A stretch of 35,466 bases of DNA from Flavobacterium sp. (GCF_013822155.1 NZ_PNJW01000030.1:1-35466); one strand, 5' to 3'. Positions 1-8,842 are shown, numbered from the stretch's first letter. Numbers and translations: made by a program. Notes: generated by a model not told the origin, from the letters alone.

Positions 1-89
1 GTGAAGCCTACAATGGATTAGGTGATGTAAAGAAAAAAGAAAGTTATTTCATCAAAGCTGAAAAATTATTAAAAGAAAAAAAAGGATGA
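1..89 (+). CDS. C-terminal end of a TPR-like protein (partial)
   Basis: An open frame enters from the left edge (first complete codon at 3) and ends at TGA 87-89. The visible 28 residues include AYNGLGDVKKKESYF and then a lysine-rich tail, which resembles the second helix of a tetratricopeptide repeat and a C-terminal cap. Its stop overlaps the next start in an ATGA at 86-89, so the two genes are probably translationally coupled. A TPR protein followed by a DUF4292 lipoprotein and EnvC is an order I recall from Flavobacteriaceae. The TPR assignment rests on very little sequence. Confidence 0.6.
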   Translation, partial: EAYNGLGDVKKKESYFIKAEKLLKEKKG

Positions 90-859
90 AGTATTTTCTA
101 GTTTTATTTTTACTTGTATTTTCAACCGTTGGATGTAAATCAAAAAAAGGACTATTTGAAGGAAAAGCTTCAAAAGATTTGGCGACGTTAAAAATAATTG
201 AAAACCATTATGAATTAAATAATGATTATTCTACCGTTTATATTCGGGCAAATGCAAAATACAAAGACAATAAACAGTCATTGGGTTTTTCTGCGGAAAT
301 AAAGATTCAAAAGGACGAAAAAATATTAGTAAGCATTCGTTTTCTTGGATACACTATGGCAAAAGGATTAATTACGCCAACGGAAGTAAAGTATTATGAA
401 AAAAATGGAAGCAATTATTTTGAAGGAGATTACACAACCTTAAGTAATTGGCTGGGTACTGATTTAGATTTTTATAAAGTTCAGAATATGCTTGTCGGAC
501 AAGCAATGGACGATTTACGAAAAGGAAAATACAGTAATGCAATAGAAGACCGTTTTTATAAACTGGAAGATACAATTGACAAAATGAACAAAAAATCATT
601 CTTTTTTGAATCTTCTAAATTTTTATTAAAGAAGCAGGAAATTGAGCAAGTGGCCAAAAACAGAAAACTCAAAGTTTCCTATCCTCATCATAAAGAATAC
701 AAAGAGGCTATTTTGCCATTAAATATATTGATAGAAGCTTTACAAGACAATCAAAAGAACACAATTTCGTTAGATTATAACACAGTTTCTTTTAACGAAT
801 CATTATCTTTTCCATATAGTGTTCCGGAAGGATATGATAGAATTTACATAGAAAATTAA
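86..859 (+). CDS. DUF4292-type lipoprotein
   Basis: This 257-residue protein begins with a lipoprotein signal peptide: hydrophobic residues 4-14, then the lipobox STVGC with Cys17. It is therefore predicted to be lipid-anchored in the envelope. The mature part is beta-rich and lysine-rich, with the segment KILVSIRFLGYTMAKGLITP near residues 80-100. That fits the DUF4292 family, a LolA/LolB-like fold family in Bacteroidota, although the family call is from memory and not a profile search. It overlaps the upstream TPR gene by 4 bp and ends 10 bp before the envC-like gene, so the three probably share a transcript. The location suggests a role in cell envelope assembly, but no specific function can be read from the sequence. 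Confidence 0.75.
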   Translation: MKYFLVLFLLVFSTVGCKSKKGLFEGKASKDLATLKIIENHYELNNDYSTVYIRANAKYKDNKQSLGFSAEIKIQKDEKILVSIRFLGYTMAKGLITPTEVKYYEKNGSNYFEGDYTTLSNWLGTDLDFYKVQNMLVGQAMDDLRKGKYSNAIEDRFYKLEDTIDKMNKKSFFFESSKFLLKKQEIEQVAKNRKLKVSYPHHKEYKEAILPLNILIEALQDNQKNTISLDYNTVSFNESLSFPYSVPEGYDRIYIEN

Positions 860-869
860 ATAGCAACAA

Positions 870-2108
870 ATGACTAAGTTTTTTTACACATTTCTTTTCC
901 TACTTTCAATTTCCGGTTTATGGGCACAACCTGCCACACAACAAAAACTGGAAGAAAGAAAGGCTCAATTGTTAGAAGAAATCAGAGCAAATGAACGAAT
1001 GCTGCAGGAAACTAAGAAGAAAGAAAAATCAGTTGTTGCGGTTATTCAACAGCAAAATGCAAAAATTCAATTGCGTGAAAAATTAATAAGCACTACAGAA
1101 AAACAAGCAAAATTACTGAATGATGATATTTATACGAATCAACTAAAAATAAACAAACTCAACAAAGAGTTAGAGGTTTTAAAGGAAGATTACGCCAATA
1201 TGATTGTAAAGTCTTATAAAAGCCGTTCAGAACGAAGCAGAGCCATGTTTTTGCTTTCATCACAAAACTTTATGCAGGCTTATAAAAGAGTTCAATACAT
1301 GAAGCAATATGCCGGTTATCGAAAAAGCCAAGGAGATGAAATTAAAGTAAAATCGACAGAGTTAGCTGTTTATAACGAAAAATTAGCCGGACTGAAGATT
1401 GAAAAAATAAAAGTTATTCAAGAACAGGAAAAGGAAAAACAGGTATTGGTGAAGGAAAAAAAGGAACAAGAAGTTTTAGTTAATTCCATTAAAAAAGATA
1501 AAAAGAAAATTATTGCTGAAATAAAAAAGAAACAGCAGGAAGCAAATGAGATAGATAAAAAAATCCAGCGTTTTATTAGAGATGCTATTGCTGCAGAAAA
1601 TAAAAAAACAGCTAAAAAAGCAGGCCCTAAAACAGTTTCTACCGGAACTTCAGCCACAAAAATTGTTTTAACAGAAGAAGGAAAAATAGAATCCGATAAT
1701 TTTAAAGCGAACAAAGGCAAATTGCCGTGGCCGGTTGAAAAAGGATTTGTTTCTCAAAAGTTTGGCAACCAACCCCATCAAATTCAACCTAAACTAATTG
1801 TACACAGTAATGGGGTAGAAATTACAACAGAATCCGGTTCATCGGCTAGAGCCGTTTTTGCCGGAACAGTTTATTCTATTCAAATTTTATCTCCCATTAA
1901 TACACTTGTAATGATTCAACACGGAGATTTTATAACCGTTTATCAAAACCTTAGTTCCGTTTCAGTTAAAAAAGGGGATAAAGTAAGTATTAAACAAACG
2001 ATTGGTAAAATCCGAACAAATAATTCTACCGGAAAAACAGCTTTAAAATTTTCAGTACTACAAAATGATACGTTCTTAAATCCTCAAAGTTGGATTTATA
2101 ATATGTAA
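870..2108 (+). CDS. envC: EnvC-like murein hydrolase activator (degenerate LytM/M23)
   Basis: The 412-residue protein has a Sec signal peptide (1-20, ending WAQ), a long charged coiled coil (about 22-260) and a C-terminal LytM/peptidase M23 domain (about 285-410). The zinc ligands of active M23 enzymes look replaced: the H-x3-D motif aligns to Ser313 and Glu317, the YxHL His to Asn360, and the final HxH pair to Ala391 and Lys393. This is the architecture of E. coli EnvC, which does not cut peptidoglycan but activates amidases at the division septum through its coiled coil and LytM domain. I infer a periplasmic activator of cell-separation amidases. It is the last gene of a probable three-gene unit and is followed by a strong hairpin terminator. 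Confidence 0.85.
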   Translation: MTKFFYTFLFLLSISGLWAQPATQQKLEERKAQLLEEIRANERMLQETKKKEKSVVAVIQQQNAKIQLREKLISTTEKQAKLLNDDIYTNQLKINKLNKELEVLKEDYANMIVKSYKSRSERSRAMFLLSSQNFMQAYKRVQYMKQYAGYRKSQGDEIKVKSTELAVYNEKLAGLKIEKIKVIQEQEKEKQVLVKEKKEQEVLVNSIKKDKKKIIAEIKKKQQEANEIDKKIQRFIRDAIAAENKKTAKKAGPKTVSTGTSATKIVLTEEGKIESDNFKANKGKLPWPVEKGFVSQKFGNQPHQIQPKLIVHSNGVEITTESGSSARAVFAGTVYSIQILSPINTLVMIQHGDFITVYQNLSSVSVKKGDKVSIKQTIGKIRTNNSTGKTALKFSVLQNDTFLNPQSWIYNM

Positions 2109-2123
2109 AAGTGAATTTAAATT

Positions 2124-2162
2124 AAAAAAGCCAAACGATTTATAAAAAGTGTGGCTTTTTTT
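2124..2162. terminator. Bidirectional intrinsic terminator between convergent genes
   Basis: A perfect 10-bp stem (AAAAAAGCCA at 2124-2133 with TGGCTTTTTT at 2152-2161) has an 18-nt loop. The A and T runs at its edges supply a U tract on either strand. It lies between the convergent envC-like gene (+) and the thioesterase gene (-). Confidence 0.85.
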
Positions 2163-2176
2163 ATTCTAAGTCAAAA

Positions 2177-2686
2177 CTATACAAACAATGCTTTTAGTTC
2201 TGTTGCATCATGAGGTTTCAACTTGCCGGCTAAAACTAAACTCAATTGTTTTCGTCTTAAAGCAGCTTCAAAACGTTGTTTTTCTAATTCTGTTTGCGGG
2301 TCTACTTGAGGAACGGCTGTTGGAGAACCGGTTTCATCAACAGCTACAAAAGTATAGATTGCTTCATTTGCTTTACTTTTAATTCCAGATTCTCTGTCTT
2401 CAATCCAAACATCTATAAAAATCTCCATAGAAGTATTAAAAGCTCTTGAAACTTTTGATTCTACAGTGACAACACTGCCCAATGGAATAGCTTTGTTAAA
2501 GGCTACGTGATTAACGGAAGCAGTTACACAAATACGTCTGGAATGTCTTCTGGCAGTAATACTGGCAGCTCTGTCCATACGGGCTAATAATTCGCCTCCA
2601 AAAAGATTGTTTAATGGATTTGTTTCACCCGGCAAAACGATGTCTGTTAATGTTGTAATAGAATCAGAAGGAAATTTTGGTTGCAT
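2177..2686 (-). CDS. Acyl-CoA thioesterase, hot-dog fold (YciA/BACH type)
   Basis: This 169-residue cytoplasmic protein hydrolyses acyl-CoA to free fatty acid and CoA, by family assignment. The single hot-dog domain carries the signature TNPLNNLFGGELLARMD (residues 22-38), with Asn23, the FGG turn and Asp38 at the positions used for catalysis in YciA/BACH enzymes. The conserved CVTASVNHVAF strand and the VVTVESKV strand follow. Length is normal for a single-domain member. It is transcribed alone on the minus strand. A TAnnTTTG-like box (TACCTTTG on the minus strand, 2708-2701) sits 15 bp upstream of the start. Substrate chain length cannot be read from the sequence. Confidence 0.9.
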   Translation of the reverse strand: MQPKFPSDSITTLTDIVLPGETNPLNNLFGGELLARMDRAASITARRHSRRICVTASVNHVAFNKAIPLGSVVTVESKVSRAFNTSMEIFIDVWIEDRESGIKSKANEAIYTFVAVDETGSPTAVPQVDPQTELEKQRFEAALRRKQLSLVLAGKLKPHDATELKALFV

Positions 2687-2743
2687 ACTTTATTTTTTTA
2701 CAAAGGTAGAAAAACCAAAATAAATCATTGAGGAAAGAGTAGG

Positions 2744-2775
2744 TATAAAAAAAGCTTCAGTTATGAAGCTTTAAA
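2744..2775 (-). terminator. Intrinsic terminator of the SPOR protein gene
   Basis: A 9-bp perfect stem (AAAGCTTCA 2751-2759 with TGAAGCTTT 2764-2772) and a 4-nt loop are followed on the minus strand by a run of seven T. It lies 23 bp past the stop of the minus-strand gene at 2798-3745. Confidence 0.85.
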
Positions 2776-2797
2776 ATCAATATTTTGGGCAAAGGGT

Positions 2798-3745
2798 TTA
2801 TTTTTCTAGCTCTAAAACCAACATCCACGCGTCTTTATTATGCGTTTCTTTTATGGTTTGTAAAGCAAATTTAGCTTCTTCTATTGTAGCATAGCTTCCA
2901 TACAAAATGGGATATAAACCATGTTTATTTGGGCTAATTTTCTTGGCTTTGTAACCTAAATCCAATAAAGATTGGAGGGCTCTATCGGCATTGCTGATTT
3001 CTTTATAGGCACCGGCAACAATATGATATTGATAAGAATTAGGTTCTTCTTCAACCGTCAAAGTAACGGAAGGAATTGGGTTTTCAATAAAAAAAGTTGC
3101 TTGTTGAATTTTATTTTCTACTTTTTGTTGAACAGCTTTTTCTACTAATAAGGTTTCATTTGCAATTTTCTTTTCATACCATTGGTTTCCAAAAAATCCT
3201 GCCATACCAATACCAAAAGCAAAAACAGCTGCATATTTCATCCACGAAGAAGTTCTTTTTTCAGGAGTGAAAAGAATGGGTGTTTTTTCTTCTAATTTTT
3301 CAACTTCTTTTTTATAAACTTCTCGTTTAATTTTTGGAGAAATAAAAGAGGTTAAGCCAAAAGAATCCGTTGCATAATTTAAATTGTCAATTGGTTCAAA
3401 AACCAAACTATTTTCACTGTTTAGTGATAGTTTTCCAATATTTTTAAGCGTCAGAGTCTCACTTTTTTGAATTGAAAATTTCCATGCGGTTACTTCTTCT
3501 TCAATCAAGGCAACAGCTTTGTCATAATCTATCTTTTCACAAAGTGATATGTGATTAGCTAAAAGACCATCATTATTTTTCAAATGAAAATTAAATGACA
3601 ATACTTTTTTAGGAGGATAAAAGGTATTAGTATCCTGAACTAATTGAGCAGAACGGTTTTCAGTTAAAAAAGCACCAAATCCTGGTACCGTTACACATTG
3701 GTAGCGGTACAATAATTGGGAAATGTGTTGTTCTATTCTCATCAC
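2798..3745 (-). CDS. HU-CCDC81 and SPOR domain membrane protein
   Basis: The 315-residue protein has three parts. Residues 1-135 match the bacterial HU-CCDC81-type domain (IEQHISQLLYRYQCVTVPGFGAFL at the N-terminus, a second HU-like half about 65-120). A single membrane segment lies at about 170-186 (YAAVFAFGIGMAGFFG). The C-terminal SPOR domain spans about 238-313 (YHIVAGAYKE and YPILYGSYATIEEAKFA). SPOR domains bind denuded septal peptidoglycan, so the topology puts an HU-like domain in the cytoplasm and a glycan-binding domain in the periplasm. A link between nucleoid and division site is a reasonable inference but untested. Translation could start at either of two adjacent Met codons. The gene is monocistronic, with its own terminator. 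Confidence 0.85.
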   Translation of the reverse strand: MMRIEQHISQLLYRYQCVTVPGFGAFLTENRSAQLVQDTNTFYPPKKVLSFNFHLKNNDGLLANHISLCEKIDYDKAVALIEEEVTAWKFSIQKSETLTLKNIGKLSLNSENSLVFEPIDNLNYATDSFGLTSFISPKIKREVYKKEVEKLEEKTPILFTPEKRTSSWMKYAAVFAFGIGMAGFFGNQWYEKKIANETLLVEKAVQQKVENKIQQATFFIENPIPSVTLTVEEEPNSYQYHIVAGAYKEISNADRALQSLLDLGYKAKKISPNKHGLYPILYGSYATIEEAKFALQTIKETHNKDAWMLVLELEK

Positions 3746-3958
3746 AACAAAGAAAAAATATTCAACTCCCGAATCAAAATTTTACACACAATTTTTATTA
3801 ACAATTTACCAAAATTTGATAACTGTTTAATGGTCATAACATTAAATTTTATTCTTTTTAAATTGAAATAGGATTTAATCAATTAGGGAGAAAAAATTTA
3901 ACAAAAAAGCTTTCAAAACACACAAAAAATATGTTTCTTTGATTTTCATTTATACGCC

Positions 3959-5062
3959 ATGACGACATCAGAATTATATTTTACGCTCGCGTTACTGCAA
4001 GTAGAAGGAGTAGGTGACATAGTTGCCAAAAAACTCATCAACCACTGTGGCTCTGCCGAAAAAGTGTTTGACACCAAAAAGAATAAATTGTTATCCATTG
4101 ACGGAATTGGTGAAATTTTATTAAAAAATCTTTCCGATAAAAGTATTTTTAAGTTGGCTCAACAAGAAATCGACTTTGTTGAACAAGAAAAAATAGCTTT
4201 TCATTCTTTTTTAGACGAAAAATATCCGGAGCGATTAAAACATTGTATTGATGGCCCGCCAATTATTTTTTCGTCGGGAAATATAGATTTGCGTGCTAAA
4301 CGAATTATTAGCATAGTAGGTACGCGAAAAATAACGAGCTACGGAACAGAATTTTGCAAGAAACTTATTGAAGATTTAGCTCCATTAAACCCTGTTATTG
4401 TAAGTGGTTTTGCTTATGGTGTAGATATTATGGCTCACCAAGTTGCGATGGAACATAACCTGCAAACAATAGGTGTTTTAGCTCATGGACTAAACCAAGT
4501 ATATCCCAAAACCCATAAAAAGTACATTTCAAAGATGGAACTAAATGGCGGATTTTTAACGGAATTTTGGAGCACTTCTAATCCTGAAAAAGAAAATTTT
4601 GTCAAAAGAAACCGAATTGTCGCAGGGATGTCAGAAGCAACTATTGTTATTGAAAGTGCCGATAGAGGAGGTTCATTAATAACAGCTACGTTAGCCAATG
4701 ATTATAACCGCGATGTTTTTGCAGTTCCCGGAAGAATAACCGATAAATACAGTCAGGGATGTAATAATTTAATTAAAACACAACGTGCACATTTGCTTTC
4801 CTCTGCGGCTGATTTAGTATATATTTTAAATTGGGAATTGGAAAATCAAAAGACTAAAACAATTCAAAAACAACTGTTTGTTTCATTGGAAAACGAGGAA
4901 CAAAAAGTATATGATTATTTAGTTCAAAAAGGGAAAGAACTTATGGATATTATTGCTTTAGAATGCGAATTTCCAATCTATCAACTATCCTCCATTTTGT
5001 TGAACATGGAGTTAAAAGGTGTAGTTCGTCCGTTACCGGGAAAATTGTTTGAAGCGATTTAA
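3959..5062 (+). CDS. dprA: DNA processing protein DprA
   Basis: The 367-residue protein matches DprA/Smf, which binds incoming single-stranded DNA during natural transformation and loads RecA. An N-terminal helix-hairpin-helix region (about 10-60, two GVGD/GIGE turns) precedes the Rossmann-like DNA-processing domain. That domain shows GTR 121-123, SGFAYGVD 149-156, KRNRIVAG 216-223 and GGSL 237-240. A winged-helix C-terminal domain (about 300-365) completes the three-part architecture common in the family. It is transcribed alone, with no other competence gene in the window. Its stop abuts the stop of the convergent minus-strand gene with no base between them. Confidence 0.95.
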   Translation: MTTSELYFTLALLQVEGVGDIVAKKLINHCGSAEKVFDTKKNKLLSIDGIGEILLKNLSDKSIFKLAQQEIDFVEQEKIAFHSFLDEKYPERLKHCIDGPPIIFSSGNIDLRAKRIISIVGTRKITSYGTEFCKKLIEDLAPLNPVIVSGFAYGVDIMAHQVAMEHNLQTIGVLAHGLNQVYPKTHKKYISKMELNGGFLTEFWSTSNPEKENFVKRNRIVAGMSEATIVIESADRGGSLITATLANDYNRDVFAVPGRITDKYSQGCNNLIKTQRAHLLSSAADLVYILNWELENQKTKTIQKQLFVSLENEEQKVYDYLVQKGKELMDIIALECEFPIYQLSSILLNMELKGVVRPLPGKLFEAI

Positions 5063-5491
5063 TTATTGTACTTTTTCCCAAACGACTTCATATTTTGCAT
5101 ATTGATTGTTTTCAATTGCCTCGAGTAGGTATATTTTAGGAAAGAGTTCGTTGATGTTTTGTTTGAATTCCATTTCTTCTTCTCGAGCTAATATTTCCTC
5201 TATGGTTACTATTTTATATTGTGAAACAATGGCTGCATCAATGGTTTCAAATTTATTCTTCATCAATTCAAAAACAAAGATGTTTCGACACAAAATAAAT
5301 CGCGTGACATTAACTTTTCGATGCCTTTTTTGGGTATAATTCAGTTTGATTTTTTTGACAGGAACTTTTGTAACAGGATATTGACAAGTTGCAGTAGCAT
5401 CTTGGTTGAATAAAATATATACAGGTTGATTGTTTTGGCAAAAAACAGTTATACAGCTAAATAAAAACAACAGTAGTAAGGTTTTTTTCAT
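5063..5491 (-). CDS. Small secreted protein of unknown function
   Basis: I do not recognise this 142-residue protein. It has a clear Sec signal peptide (1-19, MKKTLLLLFLFSCITVFCQ) and a basic mature protein with Cys residues near positions 36 and 68. An acidic segment EEILAREEEMEF lies near 100-112, and the C-terminus is mixed alpha/beta. No metal or catalytic motif is evident. It starts 1 bp after the trpS stop, so it is very probably co-transcribed with trpS. That adjacency may reflect genome compaction rather than shared function. The stop codon directly abuts that of dprA. Confidence 0.75.
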   Translation of the reverse strand: MKKTLLLLFLFSCITVFCQNNQPVYILFNQDATATCQYPVTKVPVKKIKLNYTQKRHRKVNVTRFILCRNIFVFELMKNKFETIDAAIVSQYKIVTIEEILAREEEMEFKQNINELFPKIYLLEAIENNQYAKYEVVWEKVQ

Positions 5492-5492
5492 A

Positions 5493-6464
5493 TTATAAAA
5501 ATCCCAGTTTTTGTCTAACTCTTTTCAAAACACCGTCAGCAATCTTACTCGCTTTTTCAGCTCCCTCAGCTAATGCTTTGTCAATTTCAGGAAGATTGTT
5601 CATGTAATATTTATATTTTTCTCTTTCGGTTTTAAATCGATCAGAAATTAATTCATACAAAGCTTGTTTAGCATGTCCATATCCATAATTTCCTCCCAAG
5701 TAATTTGCGGTCATGTTTTTAATTTGTTCAGGCGTAGCGACTAATTTATAAATAGCAAAAACCTTGCAAGTTTTTGGGTCTTTGGGTTCTTCTAACGGTT
5801 TGCTGTCGGTTTCAATTGACATAATTTGTTTCCGTAATGCTTTATCATCTATAAAAATATTAATTATATTTCCCCGTGACTTACTCATTTTTTGTCCGTC
5901 AGTTCCCGGAATATACATGGTTTCTTCTTGAATTTTAGCATCGGGCAACACAAAGGTTTCACCCATTTGGTGGTTAAATCGTGAAGCTACATCTCGGGTA
6001 ATTTCTAAGTGTTGTAATTGATCTTTTCCTACCGGAACGACTTCTGCATCATATAATAAAATATCAGCTGCCATGAGCATCGGATAAGAAAATAAACCGG
6101 CATTAACATCTTCCAATCGGTCGGCTTTGTCCTTAAAAGAATGAGCCAAGGTTAATCGTTGGAATGGAAAAAAACAACTCAAATACCAAGACAATTCAGC
6201 TGTTTGCGGCACATCACTTTGACGATAAAAAACAACTTTATTAATGTCTAAACCGCAGGCTAACCAAGATGCCGCAACACTATATGTATTTTCGCGTAAA
6301 GATGAACCATCTTTTATTTGTGTAATGGAATGTAAATCAGCAATAAATAAAAAAGATTCATTTTCGGGTTGATTAGCCATTTCGATGGCCGGTAAAATCG
6401 CACCTAATAAATTACCTAAATGAGGAGTGCCTGTGGCTTGTATTCCAGTGAGTATTTTTGACAT
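5493..6464 (-). CDS. trpS: Tryptophanyl-tRNA synthetase
   Basis: This 323-residue class I aminoacyl-tRNA synthetase charges tRNA(Trp) with tryptophan using ATP. The HIGH-like motif is PHLGN (14-18) after GIQATGT, and the KMSKS loop is intact at 192-196 (GQKMSKSRGN). The segments VPVGKDQLQHLEITRDVA and NAGLFSYPMLMAADILLYDA are characteristic of TrpS. Length is normal. It leads a minus-strand pair with the small secreted protein. I saw no T-box or trp leader upstream. Confidence 0.97.
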   Translation of the reverse strand: MSKILTGIQATGTPHLGNLLGAILPAIEMANQPENESFLFIADLHSITQIKDGSSLRENTYSVAASWLACGLDINKVVFYRQSDVPQTAELSWYLSCFFPFQRLTLAHSFKDKADRLEDVNAGLFSYPMLMAADILLYDAEVVPVGKDQLQHLEITRDVASRFNHQMGETFVLPDAKIQEETMYIPGTDGQKMSKSRGNIINIFIDDKALRKQIMSIETDSKPLEEPKDPKTCKVFAIYKLVATPEQIKNMTANYLGGNYGYGHAKQALYELISDRFKTEREKYKYYMNNLPEIDKALAEGAEKASKIADGVLKRVRQKLGFL

Positions 6465-6601
6465 AATGCTTGGTATATAATCTGCAAAGTTCGCAAAGTT
6501 TTCTAAAAAGGTTGCAAATTTAAGGGGTTAAATATTTTTTGAAAAGAACAAAGTTAGTTATATGATTTAATATTTACATTGCTTTGCTTACATTTGGCTT
6601 C

Positions 6602-7348
6602 ATGAAAATTTTTAAAATTCTATTTTGGTTGCTTTGGCGAGTGTGGTTTTATATCCTTATAGGTGTAATCATAGTTGTTCTTTTTCCTTTATTATTTGTT
6701 TCTATTTTGAAAGAATCATGGTATCCGTTCTTTTTTAGATTAGCTCAAGTATGGGCTAGAGGAATTTTAATTGGAATGGGATTTTATACAAAAATAGTAC
6801 AAGAACAAAAATTTAAAAAAGGGGAAAGCTATATGTTGGTGGCTAATCACACCTCAATGGTTGATATTATGTTGATGTTAGTTGTTGCAAAAAATCCTTT
6901 TGTTTTTGTGGGAAAAAAAGAACTTTCTAAGATTCCATTATTTGGTTTTTTCTACAAAAGAACTTGTATTTTAGTGGACAGAGAGAATTCAAAAAGCAGA
7001 TTAGCCGTATATGAACGAGCTCAAAAAAGATTAAATCAAGGACTCAGTATTTGTATTTTCCCAGAGGGAATGGTACCCGAAGACGAATCCATTGTCTTAG
7101 CTGATTTTAAAGACGGAGCTTTTCGTTTGGCTATTGAACATCAAATCCCTATTGTACCAATGTCTTTTTTAGACAATAAAAAAAGACTTTCTTACACAAT
7201 TTTTAGTGGTAGCCCAGGAATTATGCGAGTTAAAATGCACGAATTTATCTCAACCCAAGGGTTTACCGTTGATGACAAAAAAGCTATACGGGATAAAGCT
7301 TGGGATGTAATTCACAAAGAATTAGTGGCTTCTGAAAAGGCTAAATAA
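6602..7348 (+). CDS. plsC: 1-acyl-sn-glycerol-3-phosphate acyltransferase (PlsC family)
   Basis: This 248-residue membrane-associated acyltransferase should convert lysophosphatidic acid to phosphatidic acid in phospholipid synthesis. A hydrophobic N-terminal segment (about 8-36) precedes the acyltransferase domain. The catalytic HX4D motif is His83 to Asp88 (NHTSMVD), and the glycerophosphate-binding block is FPEG at 153-156. I chose ATG 6602. An upstream in-frame TTG at 6584 adds six residues with no support and would lie upstream of a TACATTTG box (6589-6596). It could act on another lysophospholipid or an ornithine lipid precursor, since PlsC-family specificity is hard to read. Confidence 0.85.
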   Translation: MKIFKILFWLLWRVWFYILIGVIIVVLFPLLFVSILKESWYPFFFRLAQVWARGILIGMGFYTKIVQEQKFKKGESYMLVANHTSMVDIMLMLVVAKNPFVFVGKKELSKIPLFGFFYKRTCILVDRENSKSRLAVYERAQKRLNQGLSICIFPEGMVPEDESIVLADFKDGAFRLAIEHQIPIVPMSFLDNKKRLSYTIFSGSPGIMRVKMHEFISTQGFTVDDKKAIRDKAWDVIHKELVASEKAK

Positions 7349-7380
7349 ATTTTTCTTACTTTTCTTTGCTAATTTCACCA

Positions 7381-8718
7381 TTAAAATTTTTCATCATGTT
7401 GTGATAAGTCTAAACCAATTATTTCAGACTCTTCAGAAACTCTTAACGGTATAATAAAATTAGTGATTTTATACAATACTATTGAACCAAAGAAAGTGAA
7501 TCCTGCAACTAAAATTAAGGCCGCCATGTGATGGCCAAAAACTAACCAACCTCCGTGTAACAAACTTGCATTTTCTCCTTCAGCAAAAATGGCGGTTAAA
7601 ATCATTCCCATTATTCCTCCAACGCCATGACATGCAAAAACATCTAAAGTATCATCGATAGATTTTAATTTTTTCCAATAAAGCATTTTATTTGACACAA
7701 TTGCGGCAATAAACCCAAAGAATATACTTTGAGGAATACTAATAAATCCCGCAGCAGGAGTTATCGCCACCAATCCAACAACGGCTCCTACACATGCTCC
7801 AAGAGCAGAAACTTTTCGTCCGTGAAGGCGATCAAAGAAAATCCAGGTTAACATAGCAGAGGCGGAAGCCACGGTTGTGGTTGCAAAAGCCATCGCTGCT
7901 GTAGCATTGGCTGATAAGGCAGAACCGGCGTTAAATCCAAACCAACCAAACCATAACATTCCTGTTCCTAAAAGTACAAACGGAATATTGGTTGGAATAT
8001 GGTCACTGTTTTTACGTTTGCCAAGTACAAGAACACCGGCTAAAGCTGCAAAACCGGCACTCATATGAACAACAGTTCCGCCCGCAAAGTCTTTCACTCC
8101 AAAATAACTTCCCAACAGACCATTCGGATGCCAAACCATATGACACAACGGGGTGTAAATAAACAGTGTAAACAGACAAATAAAAAGCAAATAGGAAATG
8201 AATCTAACTCTTTCTGCAAATGAACCGGTTATAATTGCAGGAGTTATAACAGCAAATTTCATTTGAAAAAGAGCAAATAAAATAAAAGGAATTGTAGAAG
8301 CCATTTTGGCATGTGGCAAATGACCAACTTGATCAAAAAAGGCAAATTGGAAAGGATTTCCGAACAGACCATAATGTTTTCCGGCAATACTAAATCCGAT
8401 AGAATCTCCAAATGCTAAGCTAAACCCGACAATGACCCAAAGTAAGGTAACAACTCCCAAACAAATAAAACTTTGTAACATGGTAGAGATTACATTCTTT
8501 TTCCCGACCATACCACCGTAAAAAAAGGAAAGACCGGGTGTCATTAGTAATACTAAACAGGATGAGGTTAGCAACCAAGCCACATCAGCAGCGACAATCG
8601 TATCTGCTGAATTAAAAGTTGAAGATTCGATTGCTTTTGTTGGCGACCAAAATAATCCACTAATGGCTATAATACTAATTATAACAAATGAAATTACCCA
8701 TCTTTTTTCTATTTTCAT
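7381..8718 (-). CDS. amt: Ammonium transporter (Amt/MEP/Rh family)
   Basis: The 445-residue inner-membrane protein has an N-terminal hydrophobic segment (about 8-24) and then the eleven-helix Amt core. Signatures seen are FFYGGM (65-70), GSFAERVRF (165-173), KDFAGGTVVHMSAG with Asp210 and His218, GWFGFNAGS, and DVFACHGVGGIMG with His364. Asp210, His218 and His364 correspond to the conserved Asp and the twin pore histidines of E. coli AmtB. The protein should conduct ammonium into the cytoplasm. No glnK/PII gene lies next to it, unlike many bacteria, so any PII partner is elsewhere. A perfect dyad sits just upstream of the start codon. Confidence 0.95.
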   Translation of the reverse strand: MKIEKRWVISFVIISIIAISGLFWSPTKAIESSTFNSADTIVAADVAWLLTSSCLVLLMTPGLSFFYGGMVGKKNVISTMLQSFICLGVVTLLWVIVGFSLAFGDSIGFSIAGKHYGLFGNPFQFAFFDQVGHLPHAKMASTIPFILFALFQMKFAVITPAIITGSFAERVRFISYLLFICLFTLFIYTPLCHMVWHPNGLLGSYFGVKDFAGGTVVHMSAGFAALAGVLVLGKRKNSDHIPTNIPFVLLGTGMLWFGWFGFNAGSALSANATAAMAFATTTVASASAMLTWIFFDRLHGRKVSALGACVGAVVGLVAITPAAGFISIPQSIFFGFIAAIVSNKMLYWKKLKSIDDTLDVFACHGVGGIMGMILTAIFAEGENASLLHGGWLVFGHHMAALILVAGFTFFGSIVLYKITNFIIPLRVSEESEIIGLDLSQHDEKF

Positions 8719-8723
8719 AATAC

Positions 8724-8742
8724 ACCCTATAAATTATAGGGT
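8724..8742. promoter_or_regulatory. Perfect 19-nt dyad at the amt start
   Basis: ACCCTATAA, one central base and TTATAGGGT form two perfect 9-bp arms. The dyad lies 5 bp upstream of the amt start codon on the minus strand. It could be an operator overlapping the promoter or 5' end, or a hairpin occluding ribosome entry. No regulator is known from the sequence. Confidence 0.55.
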
Positions 8743-8842
8743 AAAAATATAAAAAATCTATTAAAATTAAAATTATGCCCCACAAATAATCAAGTAAAAT
8801 ATTTTTTTAAATATTTTTCAGTTTTTTTATAAAAATACAGAA

